Below, in pieces: positions 45,856 through 54,727 of a stretch of 64,000 nucleotides of DNA. This DNA comes from Paludibacteraceae bacterium (GTDB taxonomy: Bacteria > Bacteroidota > Bacteroidia > Bacteroidales > Paludibacteraceae). Numbering within the stretch: position 1 is the stretch's first letter; the number at the start of each line of letters is the position of its first letter. Below the pieces are notes generated by a model that was given only the letters and a program-made list of their open reading frames with translations, was not told the origin of the DNA and made no database searches. The position numbers and the translations under genes were made by a program. The stretch is from NCBI GenBank assembly GCA_016285885.1, contig JAEERP010000001.1, positions 840,711 to 904,710 on the forward strand, in the 5' to 3' direction.

Positions 45856-47715
45856 CTATTTCGTCACAACACCCGTCAAATCCTTGGAGAAGTCAACATC
45901 GAACTCCACGCCATCCACAACGAGATGGTATGGTTTCGCCTCAAGATTCACCACCTCTGATTTGACATCAAATATGCACAAGCATCTGCATCTATCTCCG
46001 CCCTCTATCGTGCGAATCGTGATGGTATCCCCTTGGGCCACCGCCTCAGTACCCTTTGTCGTGCAACAATTAATTTCGAGGTCATAAGAAGTAACAATCA
46101 ACACGCCAGTCTCTGGAGAGAACTCATAAGAGACAAGTGTATCCGCAGATTCAATATGCGTTAGGGTACGTTCCAAGGAACGAAGGCTATCCGCCAACTC
46201 TCTCGTCTCTCTCTTGCAAGGGCTCAAGGAAAGGAGACGACCCCTTATACCCGTAGGAATAATTCCCTCCACGATAGAGTCTTTAGACAAGTCAACATCA
46301 AAAGAGATATCACCATACGTCGAGCCCCGCACTGTAATATGATAGACACGAGGCTTCAGATTTTCCAAACCAGTGGTAACATCATAAGTACACATGCACT
46401 TACATGGCATACCGACCTGAACAGGGGTAATAACTATATTGTCACCATTTACGTCAGTCACAGACTGCGCCTCGATGCAACAGCTCAAAGGCACATCATA
46501 CGCCACAACGACGCCCTCGCCCCGACTGAGGTCGAAGCGGTAAGAAACCAACGTGTCTGAAGATCTCTCGAGCTCCTCGGTCAAACCTTTTTCCGAAGAA
46601 GAGCCCTTGCATGAACTGCCCTCCAAGAAACGGCCCTTCGGATCTCCATACAGAATCACGCCACTAAAGTCTCCTTCGTTTCCGATATGCAAATCGAATG
46701 AGCTGCCCTCCACTCGGAAGTGGTATATTTTTTCACTATCCGCAGCACCTTTCCTCAATCCATTCACATAAGAAGTGACATCGTAATAGCACATGCAATC
46801 ACAGTCCAGTCCGGCTTTCTCATACACAAACACGACAATTGTATCCTTCATTTGAATCACCGAAGAGAGTATATTCGCACAACAATTTGTATAAACATCA
46901 TGGGAGGTGATATAAAGTTGGTCGTTTTCATAATCATATTGATAAGAAACCAATGTGTCGCCGACTTTTCTTCTCCATCCGAACCCATCAATATCATCGC
47001 CATACTCTTCTTCCAAATAATGGTTCTTACAATTGCTATGTTTCACATAACCGCCATTCGGGAATCTATAGATAACACCCTCTGTACTAGTGCTCAAATC
47101 GATATAAAAGTTGTCGGTGCCTTGCAGGTCGATGCGATAAGGCTCTGCATGAACACCCGTTAAGACCACATTCACATTGTAGCCATAACAGAAACAATCA
47201 CACGCCGACATGACACCCGTTGCAGTATCCTCGATAATAGGAAATTGATCAAGATTGATGCCGATCTGGCCACTGGTTCTTGTGACCAAATAATTCAGAT
47301 CCGCAAACCACTCCGACTCGCAACACATTCCCTCCAAGGAATAGATGGTTAAGGACAACTCTCCTTTCTCTGGAGAATACTGATAGGTGACTAACGTATC
47401 GCTCACATATAAGGGAGCATTGGAGTCAGCAGAACAGTTTCTCACTGCGGAGACCTTCTCCACGTCCAATTCCGTATGTCCAGAGAAATAGACTTGGGAC
47501 AAATCCTCCACGTAAAATTTCTTAGCGAAATTTTGGTGCCTACCCTTCGTTTGGATCTCCACCTGGCGAGTGGAATCGATATGGACAACAGTATCATACA
47601 CCGACAACTCGTAAATATACGTTTCTCTGCCGCTATTTATATAAATTTTATTGGCTACTGAAGCGAAGCAGAAAGCTATCAACGCTATCAGGCTCGTAAG
47701 TATATATTTTCTCAT
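45856..47715 (-). CDS. Secreted protein with four tandem cysteine-rich repeats
   Basis: A 619-residue protein with signal peptide (1-about 21) and an N-terminal segment (25-80) of the strand type seen in the next gene upstream. Four repeats follow at about 105-230, 252-370, 386-501 and 524-619, each opening with [SGA]DTLV[ST]Y and carrying CC (131, 278, 412, 550) then CxCxC (172, 305, 438, 576) and, in the first three, a closing CK (229, 369, 500). The fourth is truncated before its last Cys. Cysteine pairing suggests disulfides or metal binding outside the cytoplasm. I know no function. The gene lies 3 bp after the sorting-domain gene at 47719 and is probably cotranscribed. Confidence 0.8.
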   Translation of the reverse strand: MRKYILTSLIALIAFCFASVANKIYINSGRETYIYELSVYDTVVHIDSTRQVEIQTKGRHQNFAKKFYVEDLSQVYFSGHTELDVEKVSAVRNCSADSNAPLYVSDTLVTYQYSPEKGELSLTIYSLEGMCCESEWFADLNYLVTRTSGQIGINLDQFPIIEDTATGVMSACDCFCYGYNVNVVLTGVHAEPYRIDLQGTDNFYIDLSTSTEGVIYRFPNGGYVKHSNCKNHYLEEEYGDDIDGFGWRRKVGDTLVSYQYDYENDQLYITSHDVYTNCCANILSSVIQMKDTIVVFVYEKAGLDCDCMCYYDVTSYVNGLRKGAADSEKIYHFRVEGSSFDLHIGNEGDFSGVILYGDPKGRFLEGSSCKGSSSEKGLTEELERSSDTLVSYRFDLSRGEGVVVAYDVPLSCCIEAQSVTDVNGDNIVITPVQVGMPCKCMCTYDVTTGLENLKPRVYHITVRGSTYGDISFDVDLSKDSIVEGIIPTGIRGRLLSLSPCKRETRELADSLRSLERTLTHIESADTLVSYEFSPETGVLIVTSYDLEINCCTTKGTEAVAQGDTITIRTIEGGDRCRCLCIFDVKSEVVNLEAKPYHLVVDGVEFDVDFSKDLTGVVTK

Positions 47716-47718
47716 ACC

Positions 47719-48207
47719 CTATTTCTTTATAAGTTTGATTGATTGGTCATTAACTTTCACGATATAAACACCCTTGACATCGGGTAAGGTCAATTGGACT
47801 ACTCCGTTCTCCGATGAGTTTGTTTGCTTGATTAGCTCTCCCAAAACAGTGAACAATCCCACTTGCGCCGACTCGGCCAAACCCTCGATCAAAACGTTTT
47901 TGTTGTCCAGATAGGTGACACGCACTTCGTTCGCCTCAACCTCAGGCACTCCCACATTACAGCATGGCATAGGAATTTTCGCGAAATAATACTTGCTGAC
48001 TTCCGAGAATGAATAGGATGTAGAAACCGACCCCACCACAATCAGACTATCATTCTTATACTGTAATTTCGGAGAATCTTCCAAAACATAAGAATACGTT
48101 GTGTGATCCTTTAATTCGATCATCACAGCGTTCGGGTCATCCGCATTAGCGAATGCAGCCCCACACGCCCCTATTAAGGCCCCAATTAGTAAACATTTCT
48201 TTCTCAT
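47719..48207 (-). CDS. Small secreted protein with type IX sorting domain
   Basis: A 162-residue protein: signal peptide (1-20), a short beta-segment (MIELKDHTTYSYVLEDSPKL ... FSEVSKYYFAKI), a CC pair (PMPCCNVGV) and a C-terminal sorting domain of about 70 residues (VGLFTVLGELIK ... GVYIVKVNDQSIKLIKK), so it should reach the surface through the T9SS. Its N-terminal strand segment resembles the N-terminus of the cysteine-repeat protein that follows 3 bp later, so the two may form a pair at the cell surface. Confidence 0.8.
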   Translation of the reverse strand: MRKKCLLIGALIGACGAAFANADDPNAVMIELKDHTTYSYVLEDSPKLQYKNDSLIVVGSVSTSYSFSEVSKYYFAKIPMPCCNVGVPEVEANEVRVTYLDNKNVLIEGLAESAQVGLFTVLGELIKQTNSSENGVVQLTLPDVKGVYIVKVNDQSIKLIKK

Positions 48208-48547
48208 TGCTAAAAATTTACGTTAATAAATACACTATATATTAGAATCAAAAAAATTCATGGCAATAATTGTCAGCTTCACCACACAAACACAACACTA
48301 AAAACTTGCTGATTGTACCCTATTATTGTTTTTAACTTCTATTGATGTTCAAATATACATAAAATTTTATTCACTCCAAAAAATACACATGCATATTTTA
48401 CATACATACGAAATATTTAGCATAGATCAATTTTACAAAGAGGACAATAGCAACAACAAATAGGGCAAGAATCAATCAGGCACATGGGGAATTAATCGAT
48501 TTCAGGTCCCCCCCCCTGACAAAGCGGCATCACGGTCCTGCAGAGGA
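48208..48547. other. AT-rich intergenic gap with a C9 run
   Basis: 340 bp between the sorting-domain gene (promoter side) and the 3' end of paralogue C. It is AT-rich, with nine consecutive C at 48508-48516 near the paralogue's stop. No gene, strong hairpin or clear -33/-7 pair seen. Confidence 0.5.
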
Positions 48548-49234
48548 TCACTTGTTACCTAATTTGAATGAAGCAAGAACAGAAATGATAGGGAGGGCGG
48601 AACCACCATAGTGAGAACGTCCGTAAGCCTCCAGGCAAGCTTCGTCATCCGTACGGAGAAAATCATACGAAGCCTCCAAGCCCAAGGCGAAATGATCGGT
48701 AAAAAACCACTTCGTACCCACGTAAGCGCCAAGAACCGGGGAGAACGTATTCGATTCGATCTCATTCCACAACTCGAAATAGGACTGTTCACTATATCTA
48801 GTAACCTCTTTGAAGCTCTCCGCACAGATATTCACGCCTCCGCAAAGGCCCGCGTATGCGTCAAAGTTTTTCATGAACTGGAAATGGAAAGCGCTACGAA
48901 GGGTCAACGAGCCTTGGAACACCTTCACATATTGCGTCGTGTTATAGAGAGAATACTCATCCTTATAATGGCAAGCCGAGAACTGTACACCTAAATCAAC
49001 CGCACCATTTTTTCCGAACAAATCACTATTCACGAAACCACTCGCCATACCGGCAGAGGCGGAGAGTGAAAGACATGGGATATCCGCCGCCGCACCAGAC
49101 GTGAACGGAGGGATACCGACCCCCAAAGCCAAGGTGGTCTGTCCTTTCGTGGCAATTTCAATCTCATCAATGGATGACGCCAAAACAGAGCCACTTACGA
49201 AAACACCGAATAGTATGCACAGAAAACGCCTCAT
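48548..49234 (-). CDS. Small outer-membrane beta-barrel protein, paralogue C
   Basis: A 228-residue member of the family at 42901 and 43573, with signal peptide (MRRFLCILFGVFVSGSVLAS) and shared blocks GKNGAVDLGVQFSACHYKD and RSAFHFQFMKNFDAYAGLCG. It is longer because of insertions near 85-110 and 130-175, and ends in SFKLGNK rather than in an aromatic residue. Located 88 bp after the radical SAM gene on the same strand. Confidence 0.78.
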   Translation of the reverse strand: MRRFLCILFGVFVSGSVLASSIDEIEIATKGQTTLALGVGIPPFTSGAAADIPCLSLSASAGMASGFVNSDLFGKNGAVDLGVQFSACHYKDEYSLYNTTQYVKVFQGSLTLRSAFHFQFMKNFDAYAGLCGGVNICAESFKEVTRYSEQSYFELWNEIESNTFSPVLGAYVGTKWFFTDHFALGLEASYDFLRTDDEACLEAYGRSHYGGSALPIISVLASFKLGNK

Positions 49235-49322
49235 AACTCTTAATATAATTCAATAACAAAGATATAAATATATGAGAGAAACACAAAAAGTCACTAATGT
49301 TTTTATGGGATAGTGAAGAAGA

Positions 49323-50159
49323 CTACAACCCTGCGAAGAAACCACAATCAGCGCATATCGGCTCCACGACCTCATGTCGGCGGAAGCCCTCCAAAATCCG
49401 CTGAGCCCTTTCCGAAACGATGATGTCGGAGAAAGGTTGTTCGAAGAGATTCCCCAACGGCATGGCGCCATTCGCATCGAGGCAACAAGGCACCACCGTA
49501 CCATCGACCAAGATAGCCACATGATCCCTCACCGCATAACATGAACGGCGATGAACCTGCAAGCGTTTCTCCCCCGGCCAAGAAAAACGAGCCGAATTCT
49601 GGAAATAGACATGATCCGCCAACTTCTTATTTCGGGAAGAAAACGCATCCGACATATCCACCCTCCAAAAATCAGACAGAAAGGAGAGGCACAACTGGTT
49701 GAAGCGAGAAACGTCATCACCCACCCTATTCCATAAGCGAAGAGAGAAATAACTATCGGATGATTTATCCTTCGCGAAGCGTGAAACCTCTTCCAAGTAG
49801 GATAACCACTGGGATTCAGGCAAATTCTCCTCCGCATCGTGCAAAGAGAGATTAAACTGACGGATCGCGGAGCGAAGCAACAATTCACGCCGACGTTGGA
49901 GCAAGGATCCATTGGTCGTCAAGTTGACATAAAAGTCCTGTTTGGAGGCTTCAGCCAACAATATATCCAATTGAGGATGCAGCAAGGGTTCGCCCAACAC
50001 ATGTAGGTAGATGTAATCCGTATAGGGCTTGATAGAAAAAAGTATCGCCGAAAAATCTTCCGGCGATACAAATCTCTTTTCCCGAACCGACGAGCAGCAG
50101 TAGCTGCAGTTAAAGTTGCATCGGTTGGTTATTTCGACATAAACTTTTTTAAATCGCAT
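49323..50159 (-). CDS. Radical SAM/SPASM-type protein
   Basis: A 278-residue radical SAM enzyme: CNFNCSYC (Cys14, 18, 21) binds the 4Fe-4S cluster, GEPLLHP follows as the conserved GE motif, and a C-terminal cysteine-rich region (CYAVRDHVAILVDGTVVPCC ... ICADCGF) matches a SPASM/twitch auxiliary cluster domain. These enzymes modify peptides or proteins, or act in cofactor synthesis; the substrate is unknown. The gene starts 5 bp after the stop of the beta-barrel gene at 50165, so they share a transcript. Confidence 0.9.
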   Translation of the reverse strand: MRFKKVYVEITNRCNFNCSYCCSSVREKRFVSPEDFSAILFSIKPYTDYIYLHVLGEPLLHPQLDILLAEASKQDFYVNLTTNGSLLQRRRELLLRSAIRQFNLSLHDAEENLPESQWLSYLEEVSRFAKDKSSDSYFSLRLWNRVGDDVSRFNQLCLSFLSDFWRVDMSDAFSSRNKKLADHVYFQNSARFSWPGEKRLQVHRRSCYAVRDHVAILVDGTVVPCCLDANGAMPLGNLFEQPFSDIIVSERAQRILEGFRRHEVVEPICADCGFFAGL

Positions 50160-50164
50160 TACGA

Positions 50165-50908
50165 TTATGGGTTGTACTCCAAGATACCCGTGTTGTAAGC
50201 ACGTCTAAGGGCTTTCCAGTATTGGAACTTATAACCTACGGAAAGGCTAAGACCAGTCGACTTAGAGGTTGTCATACCCTGGGAGAATCCCAAGTTCAGA
50301 TACAAACCACTCGCCACGTTTTGGAATTCGTAACCGATCTTAACGGTAGGACCCCAATCAAACTCATCCAATATACCATCCACGCCGAACGTGTTACGCT
50401 CCGTTTCAGAGCTCTTTCCACAAACACCGCCGGCGAAGAAGAGACCCAAACCTGGAGACAATTGACCAGGACCGACATTCATGATATTGTAGTACAACAC
50501 AACAGGAATTCTGATATATCCCGCAGTATATTTTTCAGTAATTGTACCATCACCGATTTCCTGACCTACCATCTCACCCTCCTCATTAAGTACCGGCGTA
50601 ATGATAGGCGTGGTGATTTCAGAGCCTTCCATTTGGAACAGCACCTCTGGCTGAATGGACCAATGCTTCTCGATGATAATATCCATCAACGCACCAGCAT
50701 GGAAACCAGGTCTAACACTTGCATCATCTATATTAGCTGTCGCAGAAATCAGATCGGGAGAAACGCCGTAGTTCGGCATCAAATCACCGTTCCACTTTGT
50801 CATGTTAAAACCGCCTTCCAATCCGAAACGAACCTTAACATCCTTCTCCGCAAATACATTCGACGTCAACATGAGCAACGTCGCAAGCGCAATAATTATC
50901 TTTTTCAT
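50165..50908 (-). CDS. Outer-membrane beta-barrel (porin-family) protein
   Basis: A 247-residue protein with signal peptide (MKKIIIALATLLMLTSNVFA) and a PorT/OMP_b-brl_2-type barrel pattern (KVRFGLEGGFNMTKW, FHAGALMDIIIEKHWSIQPE, LYLNLGFSQGMT, SVGYKFQYWKAL). Not related at a glance to the three small paralogues. It is first in a two-gene unit with the radical SAM gene. Confidence 0.82.
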   Translation of the reverse strand: MKKIIIALATLLMLTSNVFAEKDVKVRFGLEGGFNMTKWNGDLMPNYGVSPDLISATANIDDASVRPGFHAGALMDIIIEKHWSIQPEVLFQMEGSEITTPIITPVLNEEGEMVGQEIGDGTITEKYTAGYIRIPVVLYYNIMNVGPGQLSPGLGLFFAGGVCGKSSETERNTFGVDGILDEFDWGPTVKIGYEFQNVASGLYLNLGFSQGMTTSKSTGLSLSVGYKFQYWKALRRAYNTGILEYNP

Positions 50909-51105
50909 GGACTTATAACAACAATTACATTTTCAATACACCAGAAAAAAAACTTCTGAGTGCGACAAAGTTATTTAAAATTCGTTAATAACAAATAAAA
51001 ACGATGACCTTTTTTTTCTAAATAGTGAAAAAACACCCAAATTGATTGTCCAAATTAAAGATCCGCCCTTCCGAACAGATTCGGAAGGGCAGAGAAATAC
51101 GTTCA

Positions 51106-52524
51106 TCAATATCTGTACAAATCGGATTTGTATGGTCCATCGACAGAGACGCCTATATAAGCGGCCTGCGCAGGCGTCAACTTCGTCAGTTTCGCACCGA
51201 TTTTAGAGAGGTGAAGTCTAGCGACCTCCTCGTCAAGCTCTTTCGGCAAGCAGTAAACGCCCACCTCATATTTCTTCGTGAAAAGCTCGATTTGCGCCAA
51301 AGTCTGGTTGGTAAACGAGTTACTCATCACAAATGAAGGGTGGCCAGTGGCACAGCCCAAGTTGACGAGTCTTCCCTCCGCCAACAAGATGATAGAATGT
51401 CCGTCAGGGAAGAAGAACTGATCCACCTGAGGCTTGATGTTTCTACGTTTGATGCCAGGATATTTCTTCAGCTTATCCACCTGGATTTCACTGTCGAAGT
51501 GTCCGATGTTACATACGATGGCTGAGTTTTTCATCTTCTCCATGTGCTCCACCGTGATGATGTCCACGTTACCAGTCGTGGTCACATAAATATCTCCGAT
51601 AGGAAGCGCATCCTCGACGGTAACCACCTCATAGCCTTCCATAGCGGCCTGCAGAGCGCAGATAGGGTCTATCTCGGTAATCAGCACACGAGCGCCGTAG
51701 TAACGCATGGAATGTGCGCAACCTTTTCCGACATCGCCATATCCACAAACAACGACCACCTTACCGGCCACCATAATATCCGTGGCACGTTTTATACCAT
51801 CAGCCAAGGACTCGCGGCAACCATACAAGTTATCGAACTTAGACTTCGTGACAGAATCGTTCACATTGAACGCTGGGATGCGAAGTCTTCCCTCCTTCTC
51901 CATTTGATAAAGACGGTGCACACCCGTTGTCGTCTCCTCAGAGACACCCTTTATCGAAGAAAGCATCCTATTGAAGAACTTGCCATCCACTTTACGGACT
52001 TCCTTCAAGATGTTAAGCAACTCTATTTCGTCCTCACTCTCAGCGGAACGGTCCAAAACAGATGGGTCATCCTCCCCGTTCGCACCCAAATGGATCATCA
52101 ACGTGGCGTCACCACCATCATCCACGATCATATTAGGTCCCTGTCCGTCGCCGAAGTTCAACGCCTGCAGGGTACACCACCAATAATCCGAAAGGGTTTC
52201 ACCTTTCCAAGCGAACACAGGCACACCCGCCGCAGCGATAGCCGCCGCAGCATGATCTTGCGTGGAGAAAATATTACAACTAGCCCAACGGACCTGAGCG
52301 CCCAACTCGACCAACGTCTCGATCAAGACCGCCGTCTGTATGGTCATGTGCAAAGAACCTGAGATTCTAGCACCCTTCAACGGTTTTTGCTTACCATATT
52401 TTTCACGAAGAGCCATCAAACCAGGCATCTCATTCTCCGCCAACTCAATTTCCTTACGACCGAAATCAGCCAAATTAATATCCGCAACCTTATACGGAAG
52501 GGACGAAAACAAAGAATCGCTCAT
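51106..52524 (-). CDS. ahcY: Adenosylhomocysteinase
   Basis: A 472-residue NAD-dependent enzyme that splits S-adenosylhomocysteine to adenosine and homocysteine, relieving product inhibition of methyltransferases. The N-terminal substrate region includes [11 protein letters not shown] (56-66) and [14 protein letters not shown] (82-95); the NAD motif is GYGDVGKG (261-268); the C-terminus ends SDLYRY with the conserved Lys/Tyr that reach the partner's NAD site. It is monocistronic. Confidence 0.97.
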   Translation of the reverse strand: MSDSLFSSLPYKVADINLADFGRKEIELAENEMPGLMALREKYGKQKPLKGARISGSLHMTIQTAVLIETLVELGAQVRWASCNIFSTQDHAAAAIAAAGVPVFAWKGETLSDYWWCTLQALNFGDGQGPNMIVDDGGDATLMIHLGANGEDDPSVLDRSAESEDEIELLNILKEVRKVDGKFFNRMLSSIKGVSEETTTGVHRLYQMEKEGRLRIPAFNVNDSVTKSKFDNLYGCRESLADGIKRATDIMVAGKVVVVCGYGDVGKGCAHSMRYYGARVLITEIDPICALQAAMEGYEVVTVEDALPIGDIYVTTTGNVDIITVEHMEKMKNSAIVCNIGHFDSEIQVDKLKKYPGIKRRNIKPQVDQFFFPDGHSIILLAEGRLVNLGCATGHPSFVMSNSFTNQTLAQIELFTKKYEVGVYCLPKELDEEVARLHLSKIGAKLTKLTPAQAAYIGVSVDGPYKSDLYRY

Positions 52525-52543
52525 ATTTACTATTTTACAATTT

Positions 52544-52577
52544 ACGATTTACTATTTATCACGATTTACTATTTATC
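52544..52577. repeat. Perfect tandem duplication of a 17-bp sequence before ahcY
   Basis: ACGATTTACTATTTATC occurs at 52544-52560 and again directly at 52561-52577, with a degenerate copy at 52524-52543. It sits in the ahcY upstream region; its core is the reverse complement of the repeats at 45724-45795. The remainder of the 295-bp gap to the thioredoxin gene holds that gene's promoter (TTG 52737-52739, 18 bp, TAACTTTG 52758-52765). Confidence 0.8.
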
Positions 52578-52819
52578 ACACACTAACAACAAAACGATCC
52601 GGCCATATGCCAGCCCCAATTGTTACACGGTACAAATATAGGTGTTTTAAGAAAGCCATGAAACATCCATCAATGTTTTTCGCACATTCAGAAAAGGATT
52701 CTTTCCATTTTTTAACATTAGCATGCGCCGCAACCGTTGCGAATAGAAAAAAAACATTAACTTTGCAAAGTAATAGAGATAATCAAATCGATAAAAAACA
52801 AGATAAATTATACAGTAAA

Positions 52820-53299
52820 ATGGGAACAAGGAATTTATTAAAGACATCGATCATGTGCCTTTTGTTAGGTTTGTCATCATGCCTATACGCAGGTGGTGGA
52901 AATAGCGACAAAGGGAAGTCTGAGCAAAAAACATACGTGAAGCACCTGAACCGCGAGCAATTCAAGAAATTGGTTGTCAACGTTGATTCAGAGGGGTGGA
53001 ACTACTTGGGAGACAAGCCTTGTGTCATCGACTTCTACGCATCTTGGTGTGGACCATGCAGAATGATTTCTCCTTTCCTCGATGATCTTTCAAAAGATTA
53101 TAAGGATGATATATACATCTACAAAATCAACATCGACGAAGAGAAGGAACTCGCTAGATACTTTGGAGCGACCAGCATTCCATTGCTTATATTCATCCCT
53201 AAGGAGGGACAGCCGCAGGCCAGCAGAGGAGCGCTTCCTAAGGAAGAGATCAGGAACGCCATCAAGACAGTACTTTTAGCAGACAAGAAACAAAAGTAA
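52820..53299 (+). CDS. Thioredoxin-family lipoprotein
   Basis: A 159-residue protein with a probable lipobox (LSSC, Cys21) and a thioredoxin fold whose active site is WCGPC (77-80 CGPC), with the cis-proline in TSIPLLIF. It should act as a periplasmic thiol-disulfide exchanger or reductant. The ATG at 52820 is chosen; the frame is open further upstream only over repeat sequence. It is followed 3 bp later by rfbA, so it shares the rfb transcript. Confidence 0.9.
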   Translation: MGTRNLLKTSIMCLLLGLSSCLYAGGGNSDKGKSEQKTYVKHLNREQFKKLVVNVDSEGWNYLGDKPCVIDFYASWCGPCRMISPFLDDLSKDYKDDIYIYKINIDEEKELARYFGATSIPLLIFIPKEGQPQASRGALPKEEIRNAIKTVLLADKKQK

Positions 53300-53302
53300 T
53301 AC

Positions 53303-54172
53303 ATGAAAGGTATCATACTTGCGGGGGGCAGTGCCACCCGCTTATTTCCGCTGTCGAAAGCCATATCCAAACAGATCATGCCGGTTTATGACAAACCGAT
53401 GATTTACTATCCACTTTCGACGCTTATGCTAGCTAACATACGCGAGGTGTTGATTATCTCAACGCCTCGCGATTTGCCTATGTTCAAGCAATTGCTCGGA
53501 ACAGGGGAAGATTTCGGCATGAAGTTCAGTTATGTCATACAGAACGAGCCCAACGGCTTGGCGCAAGCATTCGTGTTGGGTGCGGATTTCCTCAACGGAG
53601 AGGCGGGATGTCTCATTTTAGGAGACAACCTATTCTATGGACAAAACTTCTCGGAAATGCTCCGCAACGCTTCGAAGCCACAAAAGGGAGCGACCATATT
53701 CGGATATTACGTCAAAGATCCTTCCGCCTACGGAGTCGCGGAATTCGACGAGACGGGCAAAGTGATCTCCCTGGAAGAGAAACCGAAGAACCCGAAATCC
53801 AACTATGCGGTGCCCGGTCTCTACTTCTTCGACGAAACAGTGACGGAGAAAGCCAAGAGGCTAAAGCCATCCGCACGTGGCGAATATGAGATCACCGACC
53901 TGAACAAGATGTACCTTGAAGAGGGTACGCTCAAGATGATGAAATTCGGAAGAGGGTTCACATGGTTGGACACAGGGAACTGCGATTCGCTCTTGGAAGC
54001 CGGCAATTTTGTGGCGACAATCCAAAAACGTCAAGGTTTTTATATTGCTTGCATCGAAGAGATCGCATGGCGAAACGGATGGATTTCCGACGAACAATTA
54101 CGAAAATCAGGCGAACAATTAAGCAAAACCCTTTACGGGCAATATATTCTATCACTATTGGAACAGAAATGA
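53303..54172 (+). CDS. rfbA: Glucose-1-phosphate thymidylyltransferase
   Basis: A 289-residue nucleotidyltransferase: the loop GGSATRLFPLSKAISKQ (7-23) binds dTTP and the GDNLF segment (about 108) holds the metal. It catalyses the first step of dTDP-L-rhamnose synthesis. Its stop overlaps the rfbC start (ATGA). Confidence 0.97.
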   Translation: MKGIILAGGSATRLFPLSKAISKQIMPVYDKPMIYYPLSTLMLANIREVLIISTPRDLPMFKQLLGTGEDFGMKFSYVIQNEPNGLAQAFVLGADFLNGEAGCLILGDNLFYGQNFSEMLRNASKPQKGATIFGYYVKDPSAYGVAEFDETGKVISLEEKPKNPKSNYAVPGLYFFDETVTEKAKRLKPSARGEYEITDLNKMYLEEGTLKMMKFGRGFTWLDTGNCDSLLEAGNFVATIQKRQGFYIACIEEIAWRNGWISDEQLRKSGEQLSKTLYGQYILSLLEQK

Positions 54173-54717
54173 TTTTCACAGAACAAGAGATTAAAGGAGT
54201 ATGGGTCATAGAACCTAAAGTGTTCTCTGACAGCAGAGGATACTTCATGGAAGCCTTCAAACAAAACGAGTTTGAGGAACACATTGGGAAAGTCAACTTT
54301 ATTCAAGACAACGAATCCAAGTCTTCTTATGGTGTGCTGAGAGGTCTCCACTATCAAAAGGGAGAGTTCTCACAGGCGAAATTAGTACGAGTAATCAAAG
54401 GCGAGGTGATCGATGTCGCCGTAGACATCAGAAAGAGCTCCCCGACATTCGGCAAACACGTAGCCGTCCTGCTCAGCGAAGAAAACAAGAAGCAACTATT
54501 CATCCCGAGAGGATTCGCCCACGGCTTCCTTGTAAAAAGCGAAGAGGCGATATTCACCTACAAAGTGGACAACGTATATGCACCCCAAGCTGATGCCGGC
54601 ATCATGTTCAACGACCCGACCATCGGCATAAAATGGGATATCCCAGCAGAAAAAATGCTTCTATCGGAGAAAGATAAAAAACATCCATTCCTTCTGGAAG
54701 CGGAAGTATTCGATTAA
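54169..54717 (+). CDS. rfbC: dTDP-4-dehydrorhamnose 3,5-epimerase
   Basis: A 182-residue cupin-fold epimerase: VFSDSRGYFMEAF, the conserved RGLHYQ (His and Lys neighbours) and PRGFAHGFLV. The start ATG at 54169 overlaps the rfbA stop; longer frames to the left only run through rfbA. Third step of the dTDP-rhamnose path. Confidence 0.96.
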   Translation: MIFTEQEIKGVWVIEPKVFSDSRGYFMEAFKQNEFEEHIGKVNFIQDNESKSSYGVLRGLHYQKGEFSQAKLVRVIKGEVIDVAVDIRKSSPTFGKHVAVLLSEENKKQLFIPRGFAHGFLVKSEEAIFTYKVDNVYAPQADAGIMFNDPTIGIKWDIPAEKMLLSEKDKKHPFLLEAEVFD

Positions 54718-54727
54718 GACAAGGACA

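Noticed and set aside
48508..48516. Run of nine C as a possible phase-variable tract
   Set aside because: It is 30 bp past the stop codon of paralogue C and not in a promoter or reading frame, so phase variation of a gene cannot be argued.
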